64,000 nucleotides of DNA from JARLGU01 sp036504535 (GCA_036504535.1 DASXUY010000052.1:1-64000); one strand, 5' to 3'. Positions 1 to 8,518 are shown, counted from the stretch's first letter. The notes: generated from the sequence alone by a model not told the origin. Program-made: numbers and translations.

Positions 1-488
1 CTTGTTCGCGGAGTAGAAGCCATCTAGCATACCGTCACAATCCCAAACCGATCATCCCAATCGTGGCGTCCTGCCGCTGTTTGGTGCCGCGTTCGAGGAC
101 GCGGTCCCCGAAAAAAATGCCGCCAACCCTCGCCACGGAGCGGCTCAATCGCCGTGAGGCGCTGCGGTCGGCATGCCACTAACCTTCATTGCAACCACCA
201 AAACGGCACCTATGAAAAGAAGACCGCCCTCCGTGCAAAGATATCATCCCACGTTGCCACGGCTCCGAATGAACCCAGCCTGGCGACTGCCCCGCAGAAG
301 GTGGCACCACTTGTTCGCGGTGTAGAAGCAACCAGGTCTACCGTCACATTCGCAAACCCATCATCCCAATCGTGGCGTCCTGCCGCTGTTTGGTGCCGCG
401 TTCGAGGACGCGGTCCCCGAAAAATTTGTCGCCAACCCTCGCCACGGAGCGGCCCATTCGCCGTGAGGCGCCGCGGTCGGCATGCCAC
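1..488. repeat. Direct duplication of about 179 bp at the window edge
   Basis: Positions 1-179 and 310-488 are copies of one sequence, offset by exactly 309 bp and roughly 85-90% identical by eye. Both start with CTTGTTCGCG and end with GCATGCCAC, and both contain the short palindrome GGACGCGGTCC. The 130 bp after each copy show only faint similarity, so the original unit may have been about 309 bp. The left copy runs to the window edge and may continue. Long reading frames cross this region on both strands, but they follow the duplication and resemble no family I recognise. I see no credible gene in 1-683. Confidence 0.75.
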
Positions 489-716
489 GATTCCAATTGC
501 ATCGCCAAAATATGAGGATGCAATGTTGCCTCAAATTGGTATTCATCCCTCCCGCGGCGACGAGCTCCGAGGAGTTGACATCTCGTTTGCATCAAACACA
601 CCGGTTAATCGTGAATCACACCCAAATCCGCCCACATGGCAGGAATGCGCGGCCCCCATGTGTCACAATAACGATACCCTTACTTGCGCGTCGCGATTAG
701 CGCATCAGCGATACCT

Positions 717-1049
717 ATGCTGGAATCAGACACCCCGGACAATCAGCCGCCACGAGACAATGCAGCCCCACCGGACGAATCCCAGGGCTCCCCGCCAGAC
801 ACAATAGTCGCAGACGATGAGCAGCACACCGTCTTTTTCACCGGCGACCCTGGGGCCGTAGCTGACTCCGATATTGTCGAAGCGCCTCAGAAACTATTCG
901 CCGCAGAAGCGCGCGTCTCGGGCGTGTCGCTATCCCAGTGGGGGCGGCGTCTTAATGCAGCCATTACCGACTGGCTAGTGCCGCACTGCGGCCCGATCCT
1001 TCTTGCCGCAGCCATCCTGCTATGGCTGTGGATAACATACATCCGGTAA
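717..1049 (+). CDS. Small tail-anchored membrane protein, unknown function
   Basis: About 110 residues from ATG 717; a TTG at 684 would add 11. The first half is acidic and proline-rich (PPRDNAAPPDES) with no recognisable domain. The last ~18 residues (GPILLAAAILLWLWITYI followed by Arg) form one hydrophobic segment that ends the protein, as in a C-tail anchor with the N-terminal part in the cytoplasm. It lies 27 bp before the next + strand dehydrogenase gene and may share its transcript. No clear Shine-Dalgarno is visible at either start. I do not recognise the family; the gene is supported by the membrane segment and the tight spacing. Confidence 0.5.
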   Translation: MLESDTPDNQPPRDNAAPPDESQGSPPDTIVADDEQHTVFFTGDPGAVADSDIVEAPQKLFAAEARVSGVSLSQWGRRLNAAITDWLVPHCGPILLAAAILLWLWITYIR

Positions 1050-1076
1050 GCCAAACCGGGAAGATTGGCCACACTC

Positions 1077-2111
1077 ATGAACCGCCTCCGCATCGGAATC
1101 GTAGGCTTGGGGTTCGGCAAGCACATCGTTAACGAGTTGCTGAAATCGCCAGCCAAAGACATCATCGAACTCGCCGCAGTCTGCGACACTCGCCCCGACC
1201 TCACGAGTGAGGTCGCCGCGACAGCAGGCTGCAAAGCGTACACATCGCTCGACGATCTCCTAAACGACCCAACCATTCCCGCTATTGGGCTTTATACTGG
1301 ACCTAATGGGCGTGCTGAACTAATACGGCGCATCGTGGACTCAGGGCGCGATGTCATGACCACCAAGCCACTCGAAATCGACCCTGACGCTGCCCTCAAA
1401 TCGCTTCAACATGCCGCCGCACTTGGACGAACCGTCCACCTCAATTCCCCCAGCCCCAGATTGCCTGCCGAGCTCGCGCAAATCTCAATATGGCAGCAGC
1501 AGTATGATCTGGGTCGTCCCGTTGCGTGCCGACGCGACGTGTGGGTGTCCTACAACGAGTCGGCTGACGGCTCATGGTACGATGATCCCGAACTCTGTCC
1601 CGTGGCGCCAGTCTATCGCCTCGGTATTTACCTTATCAACGATCTCGTCCGCCTCTTCGGGGCCGCTGAGCAAGTCACGATACTGCAATCAAGGCTGCGA
1701 ACAGGCCGCCCAACCGCCGATTCAGGACAGCTAGGCATACTCTTTAAGAACGGCGTAATCGCCAATATCTTCGCCTCGTTCTGCGTCCTCGATGGTGACC
1801 ACTATCGAAACGGCATAGTCCTGAACTTCGAGCGAGGGACGATTTACGGCAACGTCGGCCCTAATCGGCCAAACGGCTGTGGAGTTGACCTTTCGCTCGT
1901 TCAAGAACGCAACAACAAACGACAGATAGTCGCAAGCGTAACCTGCGAAAGCTATAGCGGCGGCTACGACTGGGCGACTTTTGCGGCGGCTGTTCGCGGA
2001 GAAACACAGTCCGGCTTGATCTCTCCCGAAGAAGCCGTCCAAGGAGTTCGCCTAATAGTGGCGATGAAGGAAGCGCTGCGCAACAACGGCGCTGCACAGG
2101 TAAAGGGCTAG
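1077..2111 (+). CDS. Gfo/Idh/MocA-family oxidoreductase with altered active-site motifs
   Basis: 344 residues. The N-terminal Rossmann fold has the dinucleotide motif GIVGLGFGKH (about residues 7-16), and the C-terminal half is the usual alpha/beta substrate domain. The family normally oxidises or reduces sugars and inositols with NAD(P). The conserved EKP motif reads TKP here (VMTTKPLEI), keeping the lysine. The helix that normally carries His and Asp (GxHxxD) reads GIYLIND, so His is Tyr, which may mean changed or lost catalysis. ATG 1077 was chosen over TTG 1065 because it gives the standard family N-terminus and has GGGAAG about 11 nt upstream. The next gene starts 1 nt after the stop, so the two are translationally coupled. 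Confidence 0.85.
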   Translation: MNRLRIGIVGLGFGKHIVNELLKSPAKDIIELAAVCDTRPDLTSEVAATAGCKAYTSLDDLLNDPTIPAIGLYTGPNGRAELIRRIVDSGRDVMTTKPLEIDPDAALKSLQHAAALGRTVHLNSPSPRLPAELAQISIWQQQYDLGRPVACRRDVWVSYNESADGSWYDDPELCPVAPVYRLGIYLINDLVRLFGAAEQVTILQSRLRTGRPTADSGQLGILFKNGVIANIFASFCVLDGDHYRNGIVLNFERGTIYGNVGPNRPNGCGVDLSLVQERNNKRQIVASVTCESYSGGYDWATFAAAVRGETQSGLISPEEAVQGVRLIVAMKEALRNNGAAQVKG

Positions 2112-2112
2112 A

Positions 2113-2928
2113 ATGACATCGATCGATCTCAGCATTTGTTGGCAGTTCGACAACACGTCGCCTCGTGAAGGACTGCGCCGTCTCGCGTCACTGGGATATG
2201 AGGGTATCGAGCTTTGGCCAAACTATATTAACGCGTTCCCATTCGACGAATGGCTCGCCGCGCTGAAACAGTCAAAGATGCAAGTCTTCCAACTGTGCCC
2301 TTACTTCAACTTCATGGAGGGTCAGCCCAAGATCGACGCGAGCCGCGAAATGCTAGCTGAGTACCTAAGCATGGCCCGAGCCACTGACTGCAAGCGCATA
2401 CGGGTCTTCACTGGTCCCCCATGGGGTGACCGCGTCGTGGGAGCGAACGACGCCACCGCAACGCAGTGGAGCGACGCTATAGCCTCCCTGCGCGAGTTCT
2501 GCGACACCGCAGTGCAAGATGGCGTTGAGCTATGCCTTGAATGCCACGAAGGCAGTCTGATGGAGGACGCCCCAAACGCGCTCAAACTCATCGCGGGTGT
2601 CGACCGCTCCAACCTCACCGTAAACCTTCAGATACCCTTTGCAGGCGAGGACTGGAAATTCAGCGTCGAGCAACTTGGCCCTCATACGACGCACATCCAC
2701 ATCCACAACTGGATCGGCGATCCAGCCCTCGGTAACATTACCTTCCTCGCCGAAGGCTCCTTCGATTGGAAACCAGTCGTCATCCGACTCGTCCAAGGCC
2801 TCGGACGACGCCTCACTCTTTCCCCAGAGCATATCACGCACAACAACCACGACGATGCATGGGAAACCGCCGAGCGAGACATAACCTACCTAAAAGCCCT
2901 CCGCGAAGCCGCCGACTCACTAGTATAA
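2113..2928 (+). CDS. TIM-barrel sugar phosphate isomerase/epimerase (AP endonuclease 2 family)
   Basis: 271 residues with the xylose-isomerase-like TIM-barrel pattern: an opening strand (LSICWQFDN), GYEGIELWPNY at the second strand, CLECHEGSL carrying the likely metal-binding Glu near residue 140, HIHIHNW at a later strand, and a closing strand with LSPEHITHNNHDD. These enzymes bind a divalent metal and isomerise or epimerise sugars, often working with a Gfo/Idh/MocA dehydrogenase. Such a gene lies immediately upstream with a 1-nt gap. The shared transcript suggests a small carbohydrate or cyclitol catabolic step; the substrate cannot be told from sequence. Confidence 0.85.
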   Translation: MTSIDLSICWQFDNTSPREGLRRLASLGYEGIELWPNYINAFPFDEWLAALKQSKMQVFQLCPYFNFMEGQPKIDASREMLAEYLSMARATDCKRIRVFTGPPWGDRVVGANDATATQWSDAIASLREFCDTAVQDGVELCLECHEGSLMEDAPNALKLIAGVDRSNLTVNLQIPFAGEDWKFSVEQLGPHTTHIHIHNWIGDPALGNITFLAEGSFDWKPVVIRLVQGLGRRLTLSPEHITHNNHDDAWETAERDITYLKALREAADSLV

Positions 2929-3921
2929 GTCCAACGAGAAGCCAGGGTACTACGATGCTTACAATCTACAACGAGGGAAACCCCCGTCTATAGGAGACCA
3001 GATTCCTATGGGGCGGAGACCCAATCTTCAATAACTAACCACGTACTTTAGTGCGTGGTGGCTTTGGAGTCAAACTCCTATGGGTCGGAGACCCTATCAT
3101 CAGTAACTAACCACGTACTTCAGTGCGTGGTGGCTTTGGAGGCCAAATTCCTATGGGTCGGAGACCCTATCTTCAATAACTAACCACGAACTTTAGTGCG
3201 AGGTGGCTTTGGAGTCAAACTCCTATGGGTCGGAGACCCTATCTTCAGTAACTAACCACGTACTTCAGTGCGTGGTGGGTTCTAACTTCACTGAGTGCTG
3301 GCTTCGTAGTCAGATTCCTATGGGTCGGAGACCCTATCTTCAATAGCTAACCACGTACTTCAGTGCGTGGTCGGTTCTGACTTCACTGCGTGGTGGCTTT
3401 GGAGGCCAAATTCCTATGGGTCGGAGACCCTATCTTCAATAACTAACCACGTACTTTAGTGCGTGGTGGGTTCTAACTTCACTGCGCGCTGGCTTCGTAG
3501 TCAGATTCCTATGGGTCGGAGACCCTGTCTTCAGTAACTAACCACGTACTTTAGTGCGTGGTGGGTTCTAACTTCACTGCGTGGTGGCTTTGGAGTCAAA
3601 CTCCTATGGGTCGGAGACCCTATCTTCGGTAACTAACCACGTACTTTAGTGCGTGGTGGGTTCTAACTTCACTGAGTGCTGGCTTCGTAGGCAACTTCCT
3701 ATGGGTCGGAGACCTATCTTCAATAGCTAACCACGTACTTCAGTGCGTGGTCGGTTCTGACTTCACTGAGTGCTGGCTTCGTAGGCAACTTCCTATGGGT
3801 CGGAGACCCTTTCCGCAATAACTAACCACGTACTTTAGTGCGTGGTCGGTTCTTTATTGTGTGGTGGGCTTTCAATCGGGGCCCTGAAAAACACGAGCGT
3901 CTCACATCAAAGGATTACCAC
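2929..3921. other. Gene-free interval filled by a tandem hairpin array
   Basis: Almost 1 kb between the isomerase and the esterase. It starts with a short unique stretch (2929-3003) ending in a degenerate half unit, continues with the tandem array at 3004-3870, and ends with the esterase leader (3871-3921), which carries AAAGGATT about 8 nt before the start codon. No protein-coding frame in it is credible. Confidence 0.8.
3004..3870. repeat. Ten-unit tandem array with two unit lengths (72 and 95 bp), hairpin-rich
   Basis: Ten copies of TCCTATGGGTCGGAGACCC begin at 3004, 3076, 3149, 3221, 3316, 3412, 3507, 3602, 3697 and 3791, giving spacings of 72, 73, 72, 95, 96, 95, 95, 95 and 94 bp; the first and ninth copies differ slightly. 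The long unit is the short one plus a 23-bp insert starting GTTCTAACTTCACTG. Each unit holds GGGTC-GGA-GACCC (5-bp stem) and CCACGTAC-TTYA-GTGCGTGG (8-bp stem with one G-U pair if RNA). Some units also have GGAGT-CAA-ACTCC. Sequence between hairpins is conserved too, so there are no unique spacers. The last unit decays around 3850-3870, 50 bp before the esterase start. Confidence 0.9.
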
Positions 3922-5157
3922 ATGTCAACACGACATCAATGCATCGTAGCCGTCCTGTTCGCAGCCATCGCCCTAACTCTCATCTGCTTGCCATCCCGCG
4001 CAAGCGCCGAGCCAGAGTCCCCCGTTAAGACAATACACGTGGACGATCCGGCGATCACCTTTTCGCCCGGCAACTGGACTGGTGACTCCGGTCGCGGCGG
4101 CGCCATTTACCGGCAGACTTGGTATCCTGGCGCGTACTTCCGCTTGGAGTGGACCACGACGGGCAAGCCAAACCGCGTTCGAATTAAGCTTGATCCGTCG
4201 GTATACGGCGGAGTTGTGAAGCAGACTCCCCGCATCACCTATGTGGTCGACGGCCGGTCGCGAGTGGACGTGCCATGCGACGGCGACATCGACGTTACCG
4301 AGGTGTCTCCCTATCGAGAGCACAAACTGGCTGTCTATTTCCAAACGTCGCTGCAATCCGAGAGGTGGGGAACGACAAACTCCGGCGGACACAATGTCGT
4401 TCGAGTAACAGGTGTCGAATTGGACGCCGACGCAGCTACCGTGCCACAAATCCAGCCACTGAAGTGGATCCTCGAAGTCGGCGACAGCATTACGGAAGGA
4501 AGCGGCACAACTGGGAATCTCGACGCTTATTCCTACTTTGTAGGGCAAGCTTTCAGATCACTGGGCTACGAATATTGCGTCAGCGCCTGCGGGTGGAGCG
4601 GGTGGCTGCAATATGGTGATCGGCCCAAAGACGTTCCGCCATATTATTTCGTCTCAGGCAGCTCCAACGGTGAACACGGCCTCTACGATGCTGTCCAAAG
4701 CCGGTGGGATAAAATCGATGGCAACGACCACTCGTTGCTTGACATCACAGGGCACATCAGCGGGTATGGCGGCAAAGGCCAGGAGCCGTCGCTTATCCTT
4801 ATCAACTATGGCACCAATGACGCATTCTATCAATCGAACCTGAGCGACCTGCAAGCGAGCATCACACAGGCCCTTGAAGCGTTGAGAATAGCAGCGCCGA
4901 ACGCTAAACTCGTGCTGATGATCCCGTTCGAACAGTTCTCCGCACCGACGATCAAAAAGGCGTTCGCAGCATACCAGACGCGGCACTCGACCGACCACGC
5001 CACATATCTGATCGACCTCGGCCCAGAGGCTGAATCCGCCTTGCGCGGTGAAGGCTACTACGGCGGTGTCCACCCCAACATGCGTGGCCATGCCGTTTTC
5101 GCGGCCCGAATCCTGGCAGCAATGGCTGCGAAGGGCATACTGCGGCCCGGAGATTGA
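3922..5157 (+). CDS. Secreted SGNH/GDSL esterase, CE2-like
   Basis: 411 residues. Residues 1-30 form a signal peptide ending near SRASA|EPE. Residues about 35-175 resemble the jelly-roll domain of CE2 acetyl-xylan esterases. The SGNH hydrolase domain follows: block I GDSIT with Ser about 189, block III GTND about 297-300, and GGVHPN with His about 384. The usual DxxH Asp before the His is Gly, which agrees with the Ser-His dyad known for CE2 enzymes. Probable role: removing acetyl groups from plant or microbial polysaccharide outside the cytoplasm. ATG 3922 was chosen because it starts a good signal peptide after AAAGGA; an upstream in-frame GTG at 3838 lies inside the repeat array. Confidence 0.85.
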   Translation: MSTRHQCIVAVLFAAIALTLICLPSRASAEPESPVKTIHVDDPAITFSPGNWTGDSGRGGAIYRQTWYPGAYFRLEWTTTGKPNRVRIKLDPSVYGGVVKQTPRITYVVDGRSRVDVPCDGDIDVTEVSPYREHKLAVYFQTSLQSERWGTTNSGGHNVVRVTGVELDADAATVPQIQPLKWILEVGDSITEGSGTTGNLDAYSYFVGQAFRSLGYEYCVSACGWSGWLQYGDRPKDVPPYYFVSGSSNGEHGLYDAVQSRWDKIDGNDHSLLDITGHISGYGGKGQEPSLILINYGTNDAFYQSNLSDLQASITQALEALRIAAPNAKLVLMIPFEQFSAPTIKKAFAAYQTRHSTDHATYLIDLGPEAESALRGEGYYGGVHPNMRGHAVFAARILAAMAAKGILRPGD

Positions 5158-5375
5158 GTCAAGGACAGTTGCGTTCCGGGTCGTAAAGTCTCTAGGCAGC
5201 GCATAATCCAAACTTTTATACTATTCTTAGTATCAAATAGACATCACTCAATGTCAAACGAGGCATATTTAGGGTACAATATTAGTAAGGCGAACTAACA
5301 CCCAACGCGGTCGCCTTCTTGCGTTCCAACGCTTGTGCACCTTGAAATTAATGGCCGAATCTGAACGCCAACGTT

Positions 5376-5645
5376 ACTTGTAGCGCTGCATACAATAATA
5401 TCCGTAATATCCATGAATATTGCGATTCAAAATTGCCAAAATATTCACAAATAGCCACACACCCGTCCCGCCAAGAAGTAGTCGGACAACAGATTACCTA
5501 CGAAGTGGGGACAGCGAGCGGAGCCTGTGCTCGCGGCTTCGCCAAGCGGTGCGAGCAGTGGCCGAGCATGGGCATTTTGCGCAAAAAAACGAATCGCGTT
5601 GCGCGACGCAAAACACGCAAAACCAATTCTGTCTCCCCTACTAGA
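5376..5645. repeat. Mosaic dispersed repeat, copy A
   Basis: Modules in order: an AT-rich block with AATATCC...GATTC...TTGCCAAAATAT (5395-5450); a 90-bp block at 5469-5558 beginning CGCCAAGAAGTAGTCGGACA that contains the near-palindrome CTCGC-GGCTTCGCCAAGCGG-TGCGAG; then TTTTGCGCAAAAAAACGAAT and GCGTTGCGCGACGCAAAACA ending in CTGTCTCCCC. The same AT-rich, TTTTGCGC and CGTTGCGCAACG modules occur inverted at 19245-19470. No transposase gene is present, so any mobility would have to be supplied elsewhere. Confidence 0.75.
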
Positions 5646-5837
5646 TATCCTATGAGTCGTCATGAAAGTGATCCTCCCATATAGATGAAAAGTTGCGCGG
5701 CGCAACCTCTTTGTCTTCCTTTAGGGGAGACGGAGCCCCACGAAGTGGTAAAGAGAGGTTCCGTATTTTCCAAGCAGAAGGGGCCGGGGCTTGGGCCTTT
5801 CTGCTGGCCAGATGAGGTAATGGCCACGACCCTGGCC

Positions 5838-5990
5838 CGCCAAGAAGCTGTCGGACAACAGAGTCCCTACGAAGTGGGGACAGCGAGCGAGCCTGTGCTC
5901 GCGGCTTCGCCAAGCGGCGCGAGCAGGGGCACCTACATCTGGCTCCCTTCCCCTTATCCTAGGGGAAGGGCTGGGGATGAGGTGCCCTCG
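5838..5990. repeat. Mosaic repeat module, second copy, with terminal C-rich hairpin
   Basis: Positions 5838-5926 repeat 5469-5558 at about 90% identity, including the same CTCGC...GCGAG palindrome. It is followed by a C-rich hairpin, CCCTTCCCCT-tatcct-AGGGGAAGGG (5945-5970), and CTGGGGATGAGGT. The hairpin is one of about five dispersed copies in this window and lies 51-76 bp beyond the stop codon of the minus-strand dehydrogenase, so it could end that transcript. Between the two module copies, 5774-5816 holds another imperfect stem (AGCAGAAGGGGCC with GGGCCTTTCTGCT). Confidence 0.7.
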
Positions 5991-6020
5991 AAGCGCTGAG
6001 TCTGGGGTGCGCAACCTGTG

Positions 6021-7184
6021 CTAGTACTTGATAGATTCCCAGGTGCGTGACTTGGAGCTCGCTTCAACGGCGTCGAGGATCACGTTGGCGCGATAGCCAT
6101 CAACGAAGTTAGGCGTCGGCATCGTGTCAGTCGCAATCGCCTGGAACGCGTCAAACACGAGGTTGATGAATGTGTGCTCGTAGCCGATAATGTGCGCCGT
6201 TGGCCAGTAGTGCCCCGAGTACGGATCAGCGCCTTCGGTAACGTTGATCGTTCTGAAGCCGTGCGTGCCCGCGACAGTGTCCTCGGTGTACACATCAAGC
6301 TCGTTCATTCGCTCCATGTTGAACGACAGCGATCCCTTGCTGCCGTTAATCTCAAAGCGATTGTAGTTCTTGCGTCCCGGCGCAAACCGAGTCGCTTCGA
6401 ACGTTCCTACAGCGCCGCAATCAAAACGTGCCAGGAATAACGATGCGTCGTCAACCGTCACATCGCCCATGCGCGAAAAGTCTGCCTCTCCGGTCAAGCC
6501 GCTGCTCGACGCCAACTCTGGCCGCTGCTTGACAAACGTTTCAAGCATGCCCGTAACCTCAGTCAGTTCCCCGACAAGGTAGCGAGATGTGTCAATGAGG
6601 TGTGCCGCAAGGTCGCCATGCGAGCCACTCCCTGCGATATCCTTACGTAATCGCCAGACGAGCGGGAAGTTAGGGTCAACAATCCAGTCCTGAAGATAAG
6701 TCCCGCGCCAGTGATGTATCTTGCCGATCACTCCATCGTCGATCAGCTTCTTCGCAAGCGCGATCGCAGGTGCTTTGCGGTAGTTAAAGAAGACAGCATG
6801 CTTCACGCCAACACTCTGGACCGCGTCAAGCATTGCCTTTGCGTTGCCTGCATCGTTAGCAATAGGCTTCTCACAGAAGACATGCTTCCCGGCTCGTGCT
6901 GCTTCGATTGCAATATCGACATGGGTATTGCCAGGCGTGGCAATGTCGATGACATCGATGTCCTCGCGAGCAATCAGCTTGCGGACATCGGTCTCATAGC
7001 TTTCCCAGCCCAAGCTCGATGCCGCCGCGCTAACTCCCGCCTCATCGCGGCCGCAAATGGCTTTGAGAACAGGTTCGACTTCTAGCTCAGGGAAAAAATG
7101 TCCGACCTGACGATAGGCATTAGAATGGGCCTTGCCCATAAACTTATAGCCTACCAAACCAATGTTCAGTGTCTTCTTTGCCAT
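6021..7184 (-). CDS. Gfo/Idh/MocA-family oxidoreductase
   Basis: 387 residues, NAD(P)-dependent sugar dehydrogenase family. N-terminal Rossmann motif GLVGYKFMGKAHSNAYR (about residues 9-25), catalytic EKP in CEKPIAND (about 105-107), and the C-terminal domain helix AAHLIDTSRYLVG with His about 195 and Asp about 198. The usual catalytic residues are therefore present, unlike the homologue at 1077. ATG 7184 starts exactly at the family N-terminus (MAKKTLNIGLVG), so an in-frame extension upstream was discarded. It lies about 100 bp downstream of the chaperone gene, possibly as an independent unit. Substrate unknown. Confidence 0.9.
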   Translation of the reverse strand: MAKKTLNIGLVGYKFMGKAHSNAYRQVGHFFPELEVEPVLKAICGRDEAGVSAAASSLGWESYETDVRKLIAREDIDVIDIATPGNTHVDIAIEAARAGKHVFCEKPIANDAGNAKAMLDAVQSVGVKHAVFFNYRKAPAIALAKKLIDDGVIGKIHHWRGTYLQDWIVDPNFPLVWRLRKDIAGSGSHGDLAAHLIDTSRYLVGELTEVTGMLETFVKQRPELASSSGLTGEADFSRMGDVTVDDASLFLARFDCGAVGTFEATRFAPGRKNYNRFEINGSKGSLSFNMERMNELDVYTEDTVAGTHGFRTINVTEGADPYSGHYWPTAHIIGYEHTFINLVFDAFQAIATDTMPTPNFVDGYRANVILDAVEASSKSRTWESIKY

Positions 7185-7285
7185 GGTGTATTCTCTTTTA
7201 GAATGTGATTGGGATGGTCGATGAACTTGGAAAAAGGGATAGGCCGGAACCAGATTTCTGGTCCCGGCCAAATTCCTGCCGAGAG

Positions 7286-8518
7286 TTACGGCTTAGCTTT
7301 AGGCTTTGCCGCTGGCTTCGCAGGGACTGCCAGCTTCGGGGCGACATTGGCCTTGGGCGCAACCTTAACAGTTGGTACTGGCTTCGCCGCAGGAGCGCCG
7401 ATCAGCAAGTTAACAACATTCGCCTTGCTGCGGAGCTGCTGAAGGTACGGTCGTACTCGCTGCGGGGTCTGCTGAGCGAGGTTCTCATCGTTCAGCTTCT
7501 TGATCTCAGCAGCGGATGCATGCGCACCGACACGCTCTAGGAAGATCAAGTGATAGCCGAACTTCGACTGAACCGGGCCGCTCACTTCGCCTTCCTTAAG
7601 GTTGAACGCAGCCTTCTCGAACGTTTCGTCAAGGCCCTGGCCCTTGCTAACCCAGCCGAGGTCCCCGCCGCTAGGCTTGGTAGCGTCGTCTTCGGAGTCG
7701 CGCTTGGCGGCATCCTTGAATGAGATCTTGTTCGCGGCTATATCAGCAGCAATCTGGCTGATCTTAGTCTTCGCTTCGGCATCTGGATGCGCCGGGTGAC
7801 CGGGCAGCTGAGTCGTCGCTACAAGAATGTGGTAGATGTGAAGCTGACCGTCCAGAGACACGGGCGGAATGCTCTTAGCAACCAGCTTCTCAAGCTTGAG
7901 GCGGATCTTCACCTGCTGAAGCGCATAGTCTTCGCTGCGGCCCTCCTGCGAAAGAACTTGAGCCCACGTGAAGCCTGGAGGGGCCTGCTGCAGGATCTGC
8001 TTCTTGAAATCGGTGAACTTAGCCGTGACTTCCGCATTGCTCAGGGTAATCCCCTGCTTCGCGGCTTCCTGATCGACCAGCGTCGCGATGATCAGTTCGT
8101 TCAGGGCGGGCTGAGCGCCCGTCTTGAGGAAGTAGCGAACCAAGTCCGCGTTAGTGATAGCCTTGCCGCCAACAGTGGCAGCGTTGCCAGCAACATCAAT
8201 CGATGAGGGAAGCTTAACGTTCGGACCGGGAGTATTAAGCTGCGCTGCGGTAACATTGGCAGGTTGCTGCGGAAACCCAAAATTGCTGGGCAGATTAGCG
8301 CCCGGCGGCGGAGGCGGCGGCGGTGTAGGCTGCAGATTCTGTGCCGGGGCGGGCGCCGGATTGGCGGCCGGAGGCGCTGGAGGAGCGGGAGCAGCCGAAG
8401 CCGCGGGTGGCGCGGGCGGTGCAGGGACCGCGTCCGCAGCAAACGTCGGCGTAGCCGACAAGGACAAAAATGCGCCAGCAGTGGCGACAACTAGCAGCTT
8501 GTGAAGTAGATGCTTCAA
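7286..8518 (-). CDS. Periplasmic SurA-like peptidyl-prolyl isomerase (parvulin)
   Basis: About 410 residues. Signal peptide (KHLLHKLLVVATAGAFLSLS ending AAD), then a long Pro/Ala tract (about 30-75), a SurA N-type helical region (about 105-215), one PpiC/parvulin domain (about 225-330: IYHILVATT, SGGDLGWVSKG, FGYHLIFLERVG), and a basic Ala/Lys/Pro tail. This is the plan of an outer-membrane-protein chaperone that handles unfolded porins on the way to BamA. TTG 8518 was chosen because GAAAGGGG lies about 12 nt upstream and it gives a clean signal peptide; the upstream TTG codons at 8545 and 8554 would overlap or precede that site. Single-domain parvulins of this kind are common outside Proteobacteria. 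Confidence 0.85.
   Translation of the reverse strand: MKHLLHKLLVVATAGAFLSLSATPTFAADAVPAPPAPPAASAAPAPPAPPAANPAPAPAQNLQPTPPPPPPPGANLPSNFGFPQQPANVTAAQLNTPGPNVKLPSSIDVAGNAATVGGKAITNADLVRYFLKTGAQPALNELIIATLVDQEAAKQGITLSNAEVTAKFTDFKKQILQQAPPGFTWAQVLSQEGRSEDYALQQVKIRLKLEKLVAKSIPPVSLDGQLHIYHILVATTQLPGHPAHPDAEAKTKISQIAADIAANKISFKDAAKRDSEDDATKPSGGDLGWVSKGQGLDETFEKAAFNLKEGEVSGPVQSKFGYHLIFLERVGAHASAAEIKKLNDENLAQQTPQRVRPYLQQLRSKANVVNLLIGAPAAKPVPTVKVAPKANVAPKLAVPAKPAAKPKAKP

Larger units (their letters stand above)
5158..6020. other. Gene-free, repeat-rich intergenic region
   Basis: Convergent interval of about 860 bp between the esterase (+) and a dehydrogenase (-). The first ~200 bp are AT-rich and featureless. 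The rest is made of mosaic palindromic repeat modules shared with 19030-19470. Frames on both strands here follow the repeat copies and resemble no family. Confidence 0.7.

Noticed and set aside
154..807. Long + strand frame over the left-edge duplication
   Set aside because: It follows the repeat, has no domain, no good start and a biased Arg/Pro/His composition typical of a shadow frame.
2955..2993. Tiny frame starting ATGCTTACAATC after the isomerase
   Set aside because: 12 residues, no ribosome site, next to the repeat array; cannot be supported.
3004..3870. The tandem array as a CRISPR
   Set aside because: The whole unit is repeated, including the sequence between hairpins; there are no unique spacers and no cas genes nearby.
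3838..3921. N-terminal extension of the esterase from GTG 3838
   Set aside because: The added 28 residues are encoded by the last repeat unit and precede a perfect signal peptide and Shine-Dalgarno for ATG 3922.
5420..6014. Several 70-100-residue frames on both strands
   Set aside because: They are generated by copies of the mosaic repeats and have no recognisable features.
8154..8504. Gly/Ala-rich + strand frame
   Set aside because: It is the antisense of the Pro/Ala tract of the SurA-like gene.
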